64,000 bases of DNA, taken from NCBI RefSeq assembly GCF_024509525.1, contig NZ_JAMWEM010000003.1, positions 1-64,000 of the forward strand, in the 5' to 3' direction. Origin of the DNA: Streptococcus suis (GTDB taxonomy: Bacteria; Bacillota; Bacilli; Lactobacillales; Streptococcaceae). This document shows, piece after piece, positions 7,370-20,193 of this stretch. The notes below the pieces were generated by a model, which worked only from the letters and a program-made list of their open reading frames with translations, did no database searches and was not told the origin of the DNA. Position 1 is the first letter of the stretch. Every line of letters starts with the position of its first letter. The translations under genes and the position numbers were made by a program.

Positions 7370-7700
7370 ATGCCTCTTAAGATTCGAGAAGGCTCATATC
7401 AACCCTGACAGATTGTTGGTTTACGAGCTTGAAAACCAGAGAGCGAGTTATAGTAGGATGGACCATTTTTACTTTGCTTTTAGAGATTCAATAAGGTTAT
7501 CTTACAGAAATATTGATACAAAGCTTTTTCCAAGAAATTGGAGAGGGCTTTTTTGGTGCGTGATTGCCATTGGTTTACATACTCATGAATTGGGCAAACT
7601 TCAGAGTAGACAGTTTTGCTGTATGAGTGGATTGCCATTTAGATGTTTGAAAGCTTTAGTCAGTGAAAGCTTTTTCATTATACATTTCTAGTTTTAATAC
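7370..7700. other. Spacer without a supported gene
   Basis: About 330 bp between rpmE2 and rodA. The one ORF of some length (7413-7691) has no ribosome binding site and reads like non-coding sequence. A weak AAAGCTTT-based hairpin near 7650-7675 could act as a terminator. I see nothing else. Confidence 0.5.
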
Positions 7701-7751
7701 TTATCGAATTTTGCTATAATTGAAAGAGTTTAGAAAGTATGAGGATTTACA

Positions 7752-8981
7752 ATGGAAATAAGACGAGGCTCTGTTGAGAGCCGCATTGACTACGCCCTGA
7801 TTTTGCCTGTATTCTTTTTGCTTCTCATAGGGATTGTCTCAGTGTATATTGCAGTTAGTCAGGATTATCCGGACAACGTAGGAACTATTGTAGGCCAACA
7901 GATAGCTTGGATTGCAATTGGGATAAGTCTGGCTTTCATGGTCATGTTTTTCAGCACTAGATTTCTCTGGAAGACAACCCCTGTTCTCTATCTATTTGGA
8001 ATAGGGTTGATGTTTCTTCCGTTGTTCTTTTATAGTCCGAGTTTGGTGGCATCTACAGGTGCAAAAAACTGGGTAACGATTGGGAATACGACTCTTTTTC
8101 AACCTTCTGAATTCATGAAAATCTCCTACATTATCATGATGGCCAGAGTCATTGTAAGCTTCCACAAGAAACATCCCATCCGGGGCATAAAGGAAGATTT
8201 TCAATTGATTGGTTATCTTAGTCTTTGTACACTGCCGGTTCTTACTTTACTGTATTTCCAAAGTGATTTAGGAACGTCATTAGTCTTTTTAGCTATATTT
8301 TGTGGCATGGTTCTGTTATCCGGAATTTCCTGGAAGATTCTACTGCCGATTGTAGTAGGTGTCACTATTTTTGTTGCTGGATTTATGTTCATCTTTCTGG
8401 CACCTGATGGAAAAGTTTTCTTGAAAAATATTGGTGTGAGTACCTATCAGCTCAATCGTATCTCTGCTTGGTTAGACCCTTTTGAAAATGCTCAGACAAC
8501 CACTTACCAGCAAGCGCAAGGATTGATTGCTATTGGTAGTGGTGGTTTGACGGGGATTGGTTTCAACAAGACGAATCTTTTGATACCCGTAAGAGAGAGC
8601 GATATGATTTTTACAGTGATTGGTGAAGATTTTGGCTTTGCGGGTGGAATAGTTGTAATTGGGTTGTACACTATTTTAATCTATCGGATGCTTCGGATAA
8701 CAATTCAGTCCAACAACCGCTACTATACCTATATTTCGACAGGTTTCATCATGATGCTTCTCTTCCACGTATTTGAAAATATCGGGGCGGCAATTGGTGT
8801 TCTTCCATTGACAGGAATTCCCCTCCCGTTTATTTCTCAAGGTGGGTCGTCTATGATTTCCAATCTACTCGGTGTAGGACTCATTTTATCGATGAGTTAT
8901 CAGTATACATTGACGGATGAGAATCATCGTAACCGATCACGAACCTATAAAAAAATAATTATTAAACGAATTGAGGAATAG
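7752..8981 (+). CDS. rodA: SEDS peptidoglycan glycosyltransferase RodA
   Basis: A 409-residue polytopic protein of the RodA/FtsW/SpoVE family, about ten transmembrane segments. It carries family landmarks QPSEFMKI, the YQQAQGLIAIGSGGLTG loop, PVRESDMIFTVIGEDFGF with the catalytic aspartate, and a GIPLPFISQGGSSM terminus. It polymerises lipid II during peripheral wall growth with a class B PBP. It is called RodA rather than FtsW because streptococci carry rodA just upstream of gyrB. The next gene starts 2 bp after its stop. Confidence 0.9.
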   Translation: MEIRRGSVESRIDYALILPVFFLLLIGIVSVYIAVSQDYPDNVGTIVGQQIAWIAIGISLAFMVMFFSTRFLWKTTPVLYLFGIGLMFLPLFFYSPSLVASTGAKNWVTIGNTTLFQPSEFMKISYIIMMARVIVSFHKKHPIRGIKEDFQLIGYLSLCTLPVLTLLYFQSDLGTSLVFLAIFCGMVLLSGISWKILLPIVVGVTIFVAGFMFIFLAPDGKVFLKNIGVSTYQLNRISAWLDPFENAQTTTYQQAQGLIAIGSGGLTGIGFNKTNLLIPVRESDMIFTVIGEDFGFAGGIVVIGLYTILIYRMLRITIQSNNRYYTYISTGFIMMLLFHVFENIGAAIGVLPLTGIPLPFISQGGSSMISNLLGVGLILSMSYQYTLTDENHRNRSRTYKKIIIKRIEE

Positions 8982-8983
8982 CT

Positions 8984-9523
8984 ATGAAAAAAATTGCACT
9001 GTTATTGGCGAATGGCTTTGAAGAGATAGAAGCATTAGCACCAGTAGATGTCTTGCGTCGTGCACAATTTGAGGTGGACATGGTAGGATTGACATCTCAT
9101 CAAGTGGTAGGTTCTCACGGAATTACTGTCATAGCAGACAAGATATTTGCAGGAGATTTGTCCGCTTATGATATGGTTGTTTTACCAGGTGGGATGCCTG
9201 GTGCTGTTAATCTCCGTGATCATGAAGAGTTGATCCAAGCACTTCAGATTCAAGCGCAAAAGGGTTCCTATATTGGGGCAATCTGCGCTGCACCTATTGT
9301 ATTGGATAAGGCAGGATTATTGGAAGGACGAAATTTTACTTGTTTCCCCGGGAAAGAAAAGGAGATTACTTTTGGACGTCATGTGGAGAGTAAAGTTGTT
9401 GTAGATGGTCCTATTGTTACAAGTCGAGGTGCGGGGACTAGTTTGGATTTTGCTTATACATTGGTGGATTTACTGGGAGGAAACGGTAAAGAATTGTCAG
9501 AGACAATGGTTTATGATCATTGA
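8984..9523 (+). CDS. DJ-1/PfpI family protein
   Basis: A 179-residue cytosolic protein of the DJ-1/ThiJ/YajL type. Conserved Glu residues sit in GFEEIEALAPVDVLRRA, and the nucleophilic Cys101 lies in the elbow GAICAAPIVL. DJ-1 family members act as deglycases, chaperones or oxidative-stress sensors; the exact role of the streptococcal copy is unknown. It lies 2 bp after rodA and has a GAGGAATAGCT Shine-Dalgarno region inside the rodA stop, suggesting co-transcription. Confidence 0.9.
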   Translation: MKKIALLLANGFEEIEALAPVDVLRRAQFEVDMVGLTSHQVVGSHGITVIADKIFAGDLSAYDMVVLPGGMPGAVNLRDHEELIQALQIQAQKGSYIGAICAAPIVLDKAGLLEGRNFTCFPGKEKEITFGRHVESKVVVDGPIVTSRGAGTSLDFAYTLVDLLGGNGKELSETMVYDH

Positions 9524-9680
9524 TTAGAAAAGAGAGTTGAACACTCATGAAGAAAGTTTTGTTTTCAGAAAACGGAATTTTCGTAAAAAGTTATATTTTT
9601 ATCATGAAATTTTGTTAATGTGGGCAAAAATGATGGTAAATCAAAGCGATTGTGTAAATATCGTGAAAATATTTTTGAAA

Positions 9681-9717
9681 AAATGCATGCAACCAGAAAA
9701 CGGTTACATGCATTTTC
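9681..9717 (+). terminator. Terminator between the PfpI gene and gyrB
   Basis: AATGCATG-CAACC pairs with GGTTA-CATGCATT, followed by TTCTT. The surrounding 9524-9780 is otherwise non-coding; its outer ends (TTAGAAAAGAGAGT and the reverse complement near 9745-9760) form an imperfect inverted repeat, suggesting a small mobile repeat. Confidence 0.6.
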
Positions 9718-9784
9718 TTCATGCGTATGGCGTGGTTGAACACTCTCTTTTTCTAGTTTATTAGGGAAAATTGTGGTATAATAA

Positions 9785-11782
<1,998 letters not shown>

Positions 11783-11870
11783 AAATCTGAAAAAATGTGC
11801 ATAGACCAAAAAAGTATGATATAATAAGTTGATTTTTTGGTAAATACAAAATGAACGTAAGGAGTTTTAC

Positions 11871-13595
11871 ATGACTAAAGGAACAATCATCTTAATCGTT
11901 GGGATTGTTACGGTTTTAATCATTGCCTACGTAGCTTGTTTGATTGTACGCAAGCGCAATGATAATCTTTTGGTTGCTCTAGAGGAGCGCAAGGAAGATC
12001 TCTTTAACTTGACTGTTAACGATGAAATAGAAGCTGTGAAAGCTCTGCATCTAATTGGACAAAGTCAAGTATCTTTCCGAGAATGGAATCAAAAATGGGT
12101 GGATTTATCACTAAATTCATTCGCAGATATTGAAAATCACATTTTTGAGGCAGAAAGTTTCAATAACTCATTCCGATTTTTACGCGCTCGACATGCTATT
12201 GATAGTATTGAAAGCCAGATTGATTTGGTTGAGGAAGACATTGCTGCAATTCGTCAAGGGCTCGTAGAATTGAAAGAGCAAGAGGAAAGAAACTCAGGTC
12301 GTGTGAAACATGCTCTTGACTTATTTGATCACTTACAAGATGCTGTTCGTCAAGATGCAGAAAAATATGGCGAAACGTTACCCGAGTTAGATAAACAACT
12401 CAAAAATATAGAAGTTGAATTTTCCGAATTTGTGATGCTTAATTCGTCAGGTGATCCAATTGAAGCTTCTGAGATTTTGGATAAGACGGAAGAGCATATG
12501 ATTGCCCTTAATCAAATTATGGAACGTATCCCTTCTTTGGTTGAGAAAGTAGAAGTAAGCTTTCCTGATCAGCTAGAAGATTTAGAATCAGGTTATCGTA
12601 AATTATTGGAACAAAACTATCTCTTTACAGAAGGTAGCGTCGAAACACATTTCCAAGATATCCGTGTGGCTATTCGTGAAAATACGGCATTAATAGTATC
12701 TTTTGATTTAGATGCTGCAGAGGCTGAAAATAAGGCTATTCAAGCCCATATTGATCATTTGTATCAAATTTTCACCCGTGAAATTGAAGCGCATAGAACA
12801 GCGGTTAAGATTAGTAAGAACCTACCTAAATTCTTGGAGCATATTTCAAATAATGCTAAACTATTGAACGAGGAAGCGAGTCGATTAAATAAGTCTTATG
12901 TATTGGCTGAAAGCAAGCTATCTCGAATTGAACAGTTGACCAAACGAATTGATACAGTGGAGATGACTGTCACTGAGAGTATCGAAGAATTGGAGACACC
13001 GCAGGTTGCTTATTCTATCTTGGAAGAACGTTTGGATCATGCAATGATTACTCTTAAACAAATGGAGGAAGAACAGCTAATCTTAGCTGACTACCTAAAA
13101 AATCAGGAATCGTCAGAGGCAACGGCTCGTAAAAAAGCTACCCAATATATTGGTAAACTGCACACGTTGAAGCGTTACATGGAAAAACGTAGCTTGCCTG
13201 GTATTCCAGAGGAGTTCTTGAATCAGTTCTTCCGTACAAGTGGACATGTAGAGTCGCTCATTTCCGAATTAGATTACAAGCGTATCAATATTGAAATTGT
13301 GAACCGTTTGCTAGAGACGGCAACATTTAACATGAATGAGTTAGAGGACATTGCTTATGACATTGTTCAATATGCAACTTTGACAGAGCAGTTGTTGCAA
13401 TATTCAAATCGCTACCGTTCATTTAATGAGAGTGTTCAAAAAGCCTTTACACGTGCTCTAGATATTTTCGAGAGAGAATTTGACTATAAGAAGGCATTCG
13501 AAGAAATTTCATTTGCCTTGGATACAGTTGAACCAGGCGTGAGCGATCGCTTTGTTCATTCATATGAAAAAACAAAAGAAACAATTCGTTACTAA
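11871..13595 (+). CDS. ezrA: Septation ring formation regulator EzrA
   Basis: A 574-residue protein with one N-terminal membrane helix (about 5-26, [20 protein letters not shown]) and a long cytosolic region rich in heptad-like, acidic coiled coil, typical of EzrA. It binds FtsZ and coordinates septal wall synthesis. It follows gyrB, as in other streptococci, with its own AAGGAG site and a probable TATAAT -10 at about 11819. A perfect terminator follows. Confidence 0.95.
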   Translation: MTKGTIILIVGIVTVLIIAYVACLIVRKRNDNLLVALEERKEDLFNLTVNDEIEAVKALHLIGQSQVSFREWNQKWVDLSLNSFADIENHIFEAESFNNSFRFLRARHAIDSIESQIDLVEEDIAAIRQGLVELKEQEERNSGRVKHALDLFDHLQDAVRQDAEKYGETLPELDKQLKNIEVEFSEFVMLNSSGDPIEASEILDKTEEHMIALNQIMERIPSLVEKVEVSFPDQLEDLESGYRKLLEQNYLFTEGSVETHFQDIRVAIRENTALIVSFDLDAAEAENKAIQAHIDHLYQIFTREIEAHRTAVKISKNLPKFLEHISNNAKLLNEEASRLNKSYVLAESKLSRIEQLTKRIDTVEMTVTESIEELETPQVAYSILEERLDHAMITLKQMEEEQLILADYLKNQESSEATARKKATQYIGKLHTLKRYMEKRSLPGIPEEFLNQFFRTSGHVESLISELDYKRINIEIVNRLLETATFNMNELEDIAYDIVQYATLTEQLLQYSNRYRSFNESVQKAFTRALDIFEREFDYKKAFEEISFALDTVEPGVSDRFVHSYEKTKETIRY

Positions 13596-13620
13596 CAAAA
13601 AGCCCTAGGGCTTTTTGTTT
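13595..13620 (+). terminator. ezrA terminator
   Basis: AACAAAAAGCCC and GGGCTTTTTGTT pair perfectly around TA, usable in both directions. Confidence 0.9.
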
Positions 13621-13636
13621 TAGAAAGGAAGATTGC

Positions 13637-14275
13637 ATGTCTATCAAAGGTTTGCTGGTAATGGATGTTGATTCCACATTGATTATGGAAGAAGGAATTG
13701 ATTTGCTTGGAGAAGAAGCAGGTGTTGGTGAGGCTGTTGCTACTATAACAGAACGTGCTATGCGAGGTGAACTAGATTTTGAAGAAGCCCTGCGTGAACG
13801 TGTAGCTTTATTGAAGGGCTTGCCCGTTTCTGTCTTTGACAAAATCATGGAAAACATTCACTTCACTCCAGGTGCAGTTGAACTTGTTAAAGAGTTAAAA
13901 GTGCGTGGTTATAAGGTTGCTATTGTATCAGGTGGGTTTCATGAAACTGTTGATCGATTAGCTAATCAGTTAGAATTGGACTATGTCCGTGCCAATCACT
14001 TGGAAGTCATAGATGGAGTATTAACTGGTCAAGTTTTAGGTGAAATCGTTACAAAAGATACTAAAAAAGCTTGTTTAGAAACTTGGGCAGCTGAAAATGG
14101 ACTGAGTTTATCACAGACTGTTGCGATGGGAGATGGTGCAAATGATCTTCCGATGATTCAAACAGCTGGAGTTGGTGTTGCTTTCTGTGCCAAGCCTATT
14201 GTGCAAGAACAGGCTCCGTATCAAATCAACGAAAAAGATCTCTATAAATTAATAGAGATCTTAGATAGGAAATAA
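13637..14275 (+). CDS. serB: Phosphoserine phosphatase
   Basis: A 212-residue HAD-superfamily protein. The nucleophile motif MDVDSTLIMEEG is near the N-terminus, followed by the SGGFHETVDRL motif II, and GDGANDLPMIQTAGVGVAF motif III/IV. It removes phosphate from L-phosphoserine in the last step of serine synthesis. No ACT domain is present. An AAAGGA site precedes the ATG. It is placed right after the ezrA terminator, where some promoter activity must start. Confidence 0.92.
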   Translation: MSIKGLLVMDVDSTLIMEEGIDLLGEEAGVGEAVATITERAMRGELDFEEALRERVALLKGLPVSVFDKIMENIHFTPGAVELVKELKVRGYKVAIVSGGFHETVDRLANQLELDYVRANHLEVIDGVLTGQVLGEIVTKDTKKACLETWAAENGLSLSQTVAMGDGANDLPMIQTAGVGVAFCAKPIVQEQAPYQINEKDLYKLIEILDRK

Positions 14276-14313
14276 TGAGCAGTCAGCTAGATGTTGGCTT
14301 TTTCTAGTCCTTC

Positions 14314-14963
14314 TTAAGCAATATTTTTTTGTAAATCAGAGACGGTTTCGACGATTGTTGCAGCACCAGTCTCTTCCAATTCCTGTCTATTTTCGTAGCC
14401 ATAGAGGCCCCCGATAGAATCTAGTTGGTTGGCAACAGCACCCTCTATATATCGTGTTCGCGGTCCCCAACTATAATGGTGGTTTGAGGATTGTAGTCCA
14501 CTTGTGCTAAAGCAGATGTGATGACATCAGACTTACTAATAAGGCTACTATCCAGGCGTTCTCCTGCAATGATTGTAAAATAATGAGCAATGCCGAAATG
14601 TTCGAGAATTTGCTTGGCGAAAATCTCTGGTTTGGATGTAGCAGTTACTAGTGCTTTTACAGACGCTTTCAACTCTTTAAGCAGAGAGATAATTCCTGAG
14701 TAGAGTTGATTTTCAAACATCACTTTTTCTTTAAAATAGATGCGAAAGGCATCAATAGCAGCTTGGTTCTCTTCTTGATTTAGCTGATAAAAGCGGGGAA
14801 AGGATTCGTAAAAGGGTGGACCAATAAAACGCTGTAAATTGGCTACATCAGGTTCCACAATGCCTATTTGTTCCAGTGCATAGGTGACCGAATTCAGGAT
14901 ACCTTGACCAGAATCTATTAGAGTGCCATCAAGGTCGAATAAAATGGTTTGATATATAGGCAT
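14314..14963 (-). pseudogene. Frameshifted HAD-family phosphatase (phosphoglycolate phosphatase-like)
   Basis: The reading frame from ATG 14963 (MPIYQTILFDLDGTLIDSG) runs 172 codons through the HAD motifs DLDGT, VTATSKPEIF and IIVGDREHDI, then hits TAG at 14445-14447. Shifting by two bases, the missing C-terminus continues (EGAVANQLDSIGGLYGYEN ... SDLQKNIA) for 43 codons to 14314. The break lies in a TATATA stretch, and one extra TA unit explains it. The full product would be about 215 residues, normal for the family. The protein as encoded lacks its last helix and strand. Confidence 0.85.
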
Positions 14964-15066
14964 ATCCTTTGATTCGTTATATCTTTTTTTGGGAAATCCT
15001 CTTTATCATCTTGAAAGACTTGAGAAGGAGTGCTACAATTATATTATATAGAAAGGTGGGGTGTTT

Positions 15067-16194
15067 ATGCAGATTCTCATTGCACCAGATTCCTTTAAAG
15101 AATCTCTTTCAGCAACACAGGTCGCTCAAGCGATTAAGCAGGGATTTTCGAAGGTATATCCACAAGCTAGTTATGATTTGCTTCCTTTGGGGGATGGTGG
15201 CGAAGGTACGGTTGCCAGTTTGATTCAAGCCTTATCTCTCGATGTCAGAGAGACATATGTAACGGATCCATTTGGAGACAAGATCAAAGTTCGCTATGCG
15301 ATGAAAGATGATCTTGCAGTTTTTGAAATGGCTGAGATTGTTGGGCTTGCAAGTATTCCAAGTGACAAAAGAAATCCCCTTTTTATCAAAACCCAGGGAA
15401 TGGGAGAACTAATTGTAGAACTTGTTCAAAAAGGAGCCAAGCGAATTTTCATTGGTGTAGGTGGGTCTGCTAGTCATGATGGTGGGATTGGAATGGCTTC
15501 TGGACTAGGAGTTAAGTTTTACGATCAGGAGGGAGAAGAGGTCGAACCTATTGGTGCACATTTAGGTAAGGTTAGGAGCTTTTCAACTGAGGAAATGTTG
15601 GTAGATCTATCTCAGGTCAGCATTGATTTGATAACGGATGTGGACAATTTCTTATGTGGCCCTCAGGGAGCTACTTATATTTTTGCAGGTCAGAAAGGTC
15701 TTGCCTCTGCTGAATTTGAAATAGTAGACAAGAAAATGGAGTCCTTTTATAAATTAGTTAATCCAATGCTACTCGATTTAGCGGGAGCAGGAGCGGGAGG
15801 AGGTATGGCAGCAGGTTTAGTCCAATTTGCTGGTGCTCGTATTCAAAAAGGTATCGACTTTGTCTTGGAACAGCTGGACTTTGATAATCGTGTTGCTCAG
15901 GCTGACTTAGTTATTGTGGGAGAAGGACGTATGGATGCCCAAAGCTTAGCAGGGAAGACTCCGGTAGGAGTGGCTAGACGGACTCCAGCAGGGATTCCCA
16001 TCATTGCAATTTGTGGTAGCCTCAAAGACGATCTTCCCGAGTTTCCTTTTGAAAATATCTGCGCCGCTTTTCCAATAATTGCAAGCGTTGAAAGTTTGGA
16101 GGACACGCTTCAAAAAGCAGAAAAAAACCTGGTCCGCACGGCAGAACAGGTGGCAAGAATTCTTCAGTTAGGAGGTCAACAAAGATGGAATTAG
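15067..16194 (+). CDS. garK: Glycerate kinase
   Basis: A 375-residue class II glycerate kinase (GarK/GlxK type), phosphorylating D-glycerate with ATP. It begins MQILIAPDSFKESLSATQVAQAI and carries LPLGDGGEGTV, GVGGSASHDGGIGMASGLG, AGAGGGMAAGL and VGEGRMDAQSLAGKTPVGVA, all family landmarks. ATG 15067 is preferred to the in-frame GTG six bases earlier because the GGTGGGG site is then correctly spaced. Its last codons overlap a small membrane-protein gene. Confidence 0.93.
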   Translation: MQILIAPDSFKESLSATQVAQAIKQGFSKVYPQASYDLLPLGDGGEGTVASLIQALSLDVRETYVTDPFGDKIKVRYAMKDDLAVFEMAEIVGLASIPSDKRNPLFIKTQGMGELIVELVQKGAKRIFIGVGGSASHDGGIGMASGLGVKFYDQEGEEVEPIGAHLGKVRSFSTEEMLVDLSQVSIDLITDVDNFLCGPQGATYIFAGQKGLASAEFEIVDKKMESFYKLVNPMLLDLAGAGAGGGMAAGLVQFAGARIQKGIDFVLEQLDFDNRVAQADLVIVGEGRMDAQSLAGKTPVGVARRTPAGIPIIAICGSLKDDLPEFPFENICAAFPIIASVESLEDTLQKAEKNLVRTAEQVARILQLGGQQRWN

Positions 16195-16412
16195 TGAAAT
16201 ATGTAGCCGTTATCTTATTCATTATTATTTGTATTCTAAAGCTAGTATCCCTTATGAGACTTTCTAAAAATGAAAGGGGGACAGAAACAAATTTAATAAG
16301 AGGGAATGGGACTGTTATCTTTTTTAACGAAAAAAGTGAAAAGGGAAGATTGCTAGGAATTCTTTGTCTATCCTGTATTATTTTCATTTTAGTGTGTATC
16401 CTAGTTCAGTGA
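16185..16412 (+). CDS. Small two-helix membrane protein (75 aa)
   Basis: A 75-residue ORF starting inside the end of the glycerate kinase gene behind a strong TAGGAGGTC site. Two hydrophobic segments (about 5-24 and 56-74) flank a polar middle with NERGTETNLIRGNGT. Function is unknown. The overlap and the site support translation coupled to garK. Confidence 0.6.
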   Translation: MELVKYVAVILFIIICILKLVSLMRLSKNERGTETNLIRGNGTVIFFNEKSEKGRLLGILCLSCIIFILVCILVQ

Positions 16413-16421
16413 TAAATAAGT

Positions 16422-16871
16422 CTAACCAAATAATTTTTTCCAGAAGGAAGGTTTTTTCTCTTCCTTCTTTTTATTTCCTGTGAGTAGTTGAGGAAACTGG
16501 CTGGCCAGCTGGATGTCTTCCAGATTGACAGCGTGATCAGTGTGAAATACTAGAGCAAAAGGGCAGTTGGCGACTTTTTCATCGATGATAGAGGTGGTAA
16601 TACCCAAATCCTGAGCTTCTTTCATCAAGCGGATTTGGAGGTTGTCTGACAGGCTTGGTGCTAGTTTGAGAAAGAGCGGTGCGTGACGGGCACTAAGCCG
16701 GTTTGCCAGGTCATGAAAACCAGCTTGGACACCTTCTTGCTGGATTTCTTCAAAGGTGATAACCAGCAGGACACGTTCGCGGAAGGTGTTCATATAGAGA
16801 CGCTGTTCGTCAGGGTTGAGGCGGGTTTCGCCAGAGGCTTTTTGGAGGAGGTTTGTATTCAAATCATTCAT
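16422..16871 (-). CDS. YueI-like DUF1694 protein
   Basis: A 149-residue protein beginning MNDLNTNLLQKASGETRLNPDEQRL, with TFRERVLLVITFEEIQ in the middle and a lysine-rich C-terminal tail ending FWKKLFG. This matches the DUF1694/YueI family as I know it, related to ribosomal L30e-like folds. No function is established. It is divergent from eno and shares the intergenic region containing a cre-like site. Confidence 0.8.
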   Translation of the reverse strand: MNDLNTNLLQKASGETRLNPDEQRLYMNTFRERVLLVITFEEIQQEGVQAGFHDLANRLSARHAPLFLKLAPSLSDNLQIRLMKEAQDLGITTSIIDEKVANCPFALVFHTDHAVNLEDIQLASQFPQLLTGNKKKEEKKPSFWKKLFG

Positions 16872-16906
16872 AAGAAAAGTATAGCATAAACCGCCTATTT
16901 TGCAAA

Positions 16907-16920
16907 GGCAAGCGTTTACA
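16907..16920. promoter_or_regulatory. Possible CcpA (cre) site upstream of eno
   Basis: GGCAAGCGTTTACA matches the cre consensus TGNAANCGNTNNCA at all fixed positions but the first. It lies 32 bp before the eno -35 box, a position more typical of CcpA activation than repression. Confidence 0.5.
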
Positions 16921-16936
16921 TACGTTCTTTCAGTAA

Positions 16937-18328
<1,392 letters not shown>

Positions 18329-18350
18329 AACAGTCCGGTGGACTGTTTTA
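18329..18350 (+). terminator. eno terminator
   Basis: AACAGTCC-GGT-GGACTGTTTT hairpin. It also forms the first half of the tandem array that follows. Confidence 0.85.
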
Positions 18351-18718
18351 TCCCCGAGCTAGTATAGCGAGGGTTATAGTAAGAACAAGTCCGAAAAACT
18401 TCGGACTTGTTTTTCAATGTTCGGTGTACTAATTTATCCCCGAGCTAGAATAGCGAGGGATATAGTAAGAACAAGTCCGAAAATATTCGGACTTGTTTTT
18501 CAATGTTCGGTGTACTAATTTATCCCCGAGCTAGAATAGCGAGAGATATAGTAAGAACAAGTCCGAAAATATTCGGACTTGTTTTTCAATGTCTGGTAGA
18601 CTGTTTTATCCCCGAGCTAGTATAGTGAGGGTTATAGTAAGAATAAGTCCGAAAATCTTTGGACTTGTTTTTCAATGTCTGGTAGACTGTTTTATCCCCG
18701 AGCTAGCATAGCGAGAGA
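18331..18718 (+). repeat. 86-bp tandem hairpin array after eno
   Basis: The motif TCCCCGAGCTAG starts at 18351, 18437, 18523, 18609 and 18695: an exact 86-bp period, four full units and a partial fifth. Each unit holds a small CCRGTGG-type hairpin ending in TTTTAT, a second CCC-GCTA/TAGC-GGG hairpin, and a terminator-like AAGTCCGAAAA...TTCGGACTT stem followed by TTTTT. Units differ by a few substitutions that mostly keep pairing. No ORF is supported inside. This explains the 480-bp gap after eno. Confidence 0.9.
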
Positions 18719-18723
18719 CAAGC

Positions 18724-18755
18724 AAAACTCTCTAGGTTTTCCTAGGGAGTTTTTG
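18724..18755 (+). terminator. Terminator closing the eno array
   Basis: AAACTCTCTAGG and CCTAGGGAGTTT pair with one G-T around TTTT, followed by T residues. Confidence 0.8.
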
Positions 18756-18770
18756 CGTGATCTAAAAATA

Positions 18771-18800
18771 AAAAAATTCCAGACCCATGTAAGTCTGGAA
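18771..18800 (-). terminator. Terminator of the 66-aa gene
   Basis: TTCCAGAC and GTCTGGAA pair; the minus strand continues into TTTTTTTA. Confidence 0.85.
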
Positions 18801-18809
18801 ATGGTAGGA

Positions 18810-19010
18810 TTAGAACAAGCCTTTTACTTTGTCCATAAGGTCGTTGACGCCTTCTGATCCTGCAAGCAATTGTTTAGCTTGGTCAAGGTATTCGCCGAGT
18901 TCATCTTTGTTGTCCTCGATGAATTGTTTTGCACCGTCAAAGTCTTTGTTTTCAATCAATTCTTTGATTTGGTTAAAAAATCCAATGGATTCATCTGAAT
19001 CATCTCCCAT
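18810..19010 (-). CDS. Small acidic helical protein (66 aa)
   Basis: A 66-residue acidic protein, MGDDSDESIGFFNQIKELIEN ... GVNDLMDKVKGLF, predicted by eye to be mostly helical with no membrane segment. It has its own terminator and reads as a genuine gene in composition. Function is unknown. It follows the lactonase gene on the same strand with a 39-bp gap, and no strong ribosome binding site stands out. Confidence 0.65.
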   Translation of the reverse strand: MGDDSDESIGFFNQIKELIENKDFDGAKQFIEDNKDELGEYLDQAKQLLAGSEGVNDLMDKVKGLF

Positions 19011-19049
19011 GAATCTATTAAACCAGAATAGACCAAGATTGACAAGAAA

Positions 19050-20060
19050 TTAGTCTGTTAAAAATGTAACACAGACGGCTTCTGGGACTTGAAAATCATG
19101 TGCTATCTCTGTCAGGCATCCTGTAGCCTTATCACGAGCGAAGACAGTCACATTATCAGAGTCTTGGTGGGCTACAATTAGATGATTCTCGTCAGGGCTG
19201 AGTGTGAAATCACGGGGAGTTTGTCCTTGCGTATGGACAATCTCAACCAGCTCTAAACTCGCATCTCCCAGGGTTTTGTAAACAGCAATGGAATCATGAC
19301 CACGGTTGGAGCCGTAAACGAAGCGGCCGTCCTTTGAAATTCGGATAGCGGCTGTACCGTTGAAGCTCGTATGGTCGCTTGGTAGGGTAGAAATGGTCTG
19401 CATGAGCTCGAACTGCCCCAGCCCATCGTAGATGAGAACCTCAATGGTGGAGTTTAGTTCGCAAATCAGGTAGGCCAGTTTGGCAGTTGGGTGGAAGACG
19501 ATATGGCGAGGTCCAGCACCAGATGCGGATTGATAGCTGGCGATTTTCTCCAATTTTCCAGCATCAGACACGGCGTAGGTCACGACTTGGTCGATTCCTA
19601 AATCGCAGGTTACCAAGTACTTGTCGGGCGTTAGGTCGGAGAAGTGGACGTGTGGAGAGGCTTGATTCTCATGCGGTCCTGAACCTGAGTGAGTTGCTGT
19701 ATCAGCCAGTTCTAGCCTACCGTCCGCCAATCGTTTATACACTAGCACCTGCCCCTTGTGGTAATTAGCCCCGTAAACCAGTCCGCGTTCTTCATCGATT
19801 GAAACATAGCAGAGCGGAGCCCCTTCTTCAACAACGTGATTAAGTGGAGAAAAATCTGCTGAGAAGGCAGCAATGCCACCCAATCCATTTTCTGCCCCAA
19901 CAGAATAGAGGCACTTATCCGCTGCAAAAGATAGGTAGGTAGGATTAGGCTCTTCCGCGATTAGTCGGAGCTTGCTGAGCTGACCAGTCTGTTGGTTAAA
20001 GTCTGCAGCATAGATGCCTTGTGAATTACGTTTAGTATAGGTTCCAAAATAAACTGTCAT
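19050..20060 (-). CDS. pgl: Lactonase, 6-phosphogluconolactonase (YkgB/Pgl) type
   Basis: A 336-residue protein of the seven-bladed beta-propeller lactonase family. It begins MTVYFGTYTKRNSQGIYAADF and contains GSGPHENQASPHVHFSDLTPDKYLVTCDLGIDQ-type repeats (in part), GAGPRHIVFHPTAKLAYL, and GQTPRDFTLSPDENHLIVAHQDSD. Members hydrolyse 6-phosphogluconolactone in the pentose phosphate pathway. The family call is firm and the substrate is by homology. GGAGA precedes the ATG on the minus strand. Confidence 0.85.
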   Translation of the reverse strand: MTVYFGTYTKRNSQGIYAADFNQQTGQLSKLRLIAEEPNPTYLSFAADKCLYSVGAENGLGGIAAFSADFSPLNHVVEEGAPLCYVSIDEERGLVYGANYHKGQVLVYKRLADGRLELADTATHSGSGPHENQASPHVHFSDLTPDKYLVTCDLGIDQVVTYAVSDAGKLEKIASYQSASGAGPRHIVFHPTAKLAYLICELNSTIEVLIYDGLGQFELMQTISTLPSDHTSFNGTAAIRISKDGRFVYGSNRGHDSIAVYKTLGDASLELVEIVHTQGQTPRDFTLSPDENHLIVAHQDSDNVTVFARDKATGCLTEIAHDFQVPEAVCVTFLTD

Positions 20061-20193
20061 GAGGGTCTCCTTAGAAATATAGTTTTAGTTTATTATAGCA
20101 TAAATTCGAAAAATAGCTGTGCACATCAGTATTTGGATTATCAAAAGTTAAAAAGAAAATGGTACAATAGTAAAAAAGAAGTGAGGGTTGAGT

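Noticed and set aside
7413..7691. 92-codon ORF between rpmE2 and rodA
   Set aside because: No ribosome binding site, odd composition and no recognisable domain; treated as spacer.
9537..9764. 75-codon plus-strand ORF between the PfpI gene and gyrB
   Set aside because: No ribosome binding site, it runs through a terminator hairpin and an inverted repeat, and the residue composition is not protein-like.
18351..18718. CRISPR-like periodicity after eno
   Set aside because: The whole 86-bp unit is repeated, spacers are not unique and no cas genes are present; it is a tandem array.
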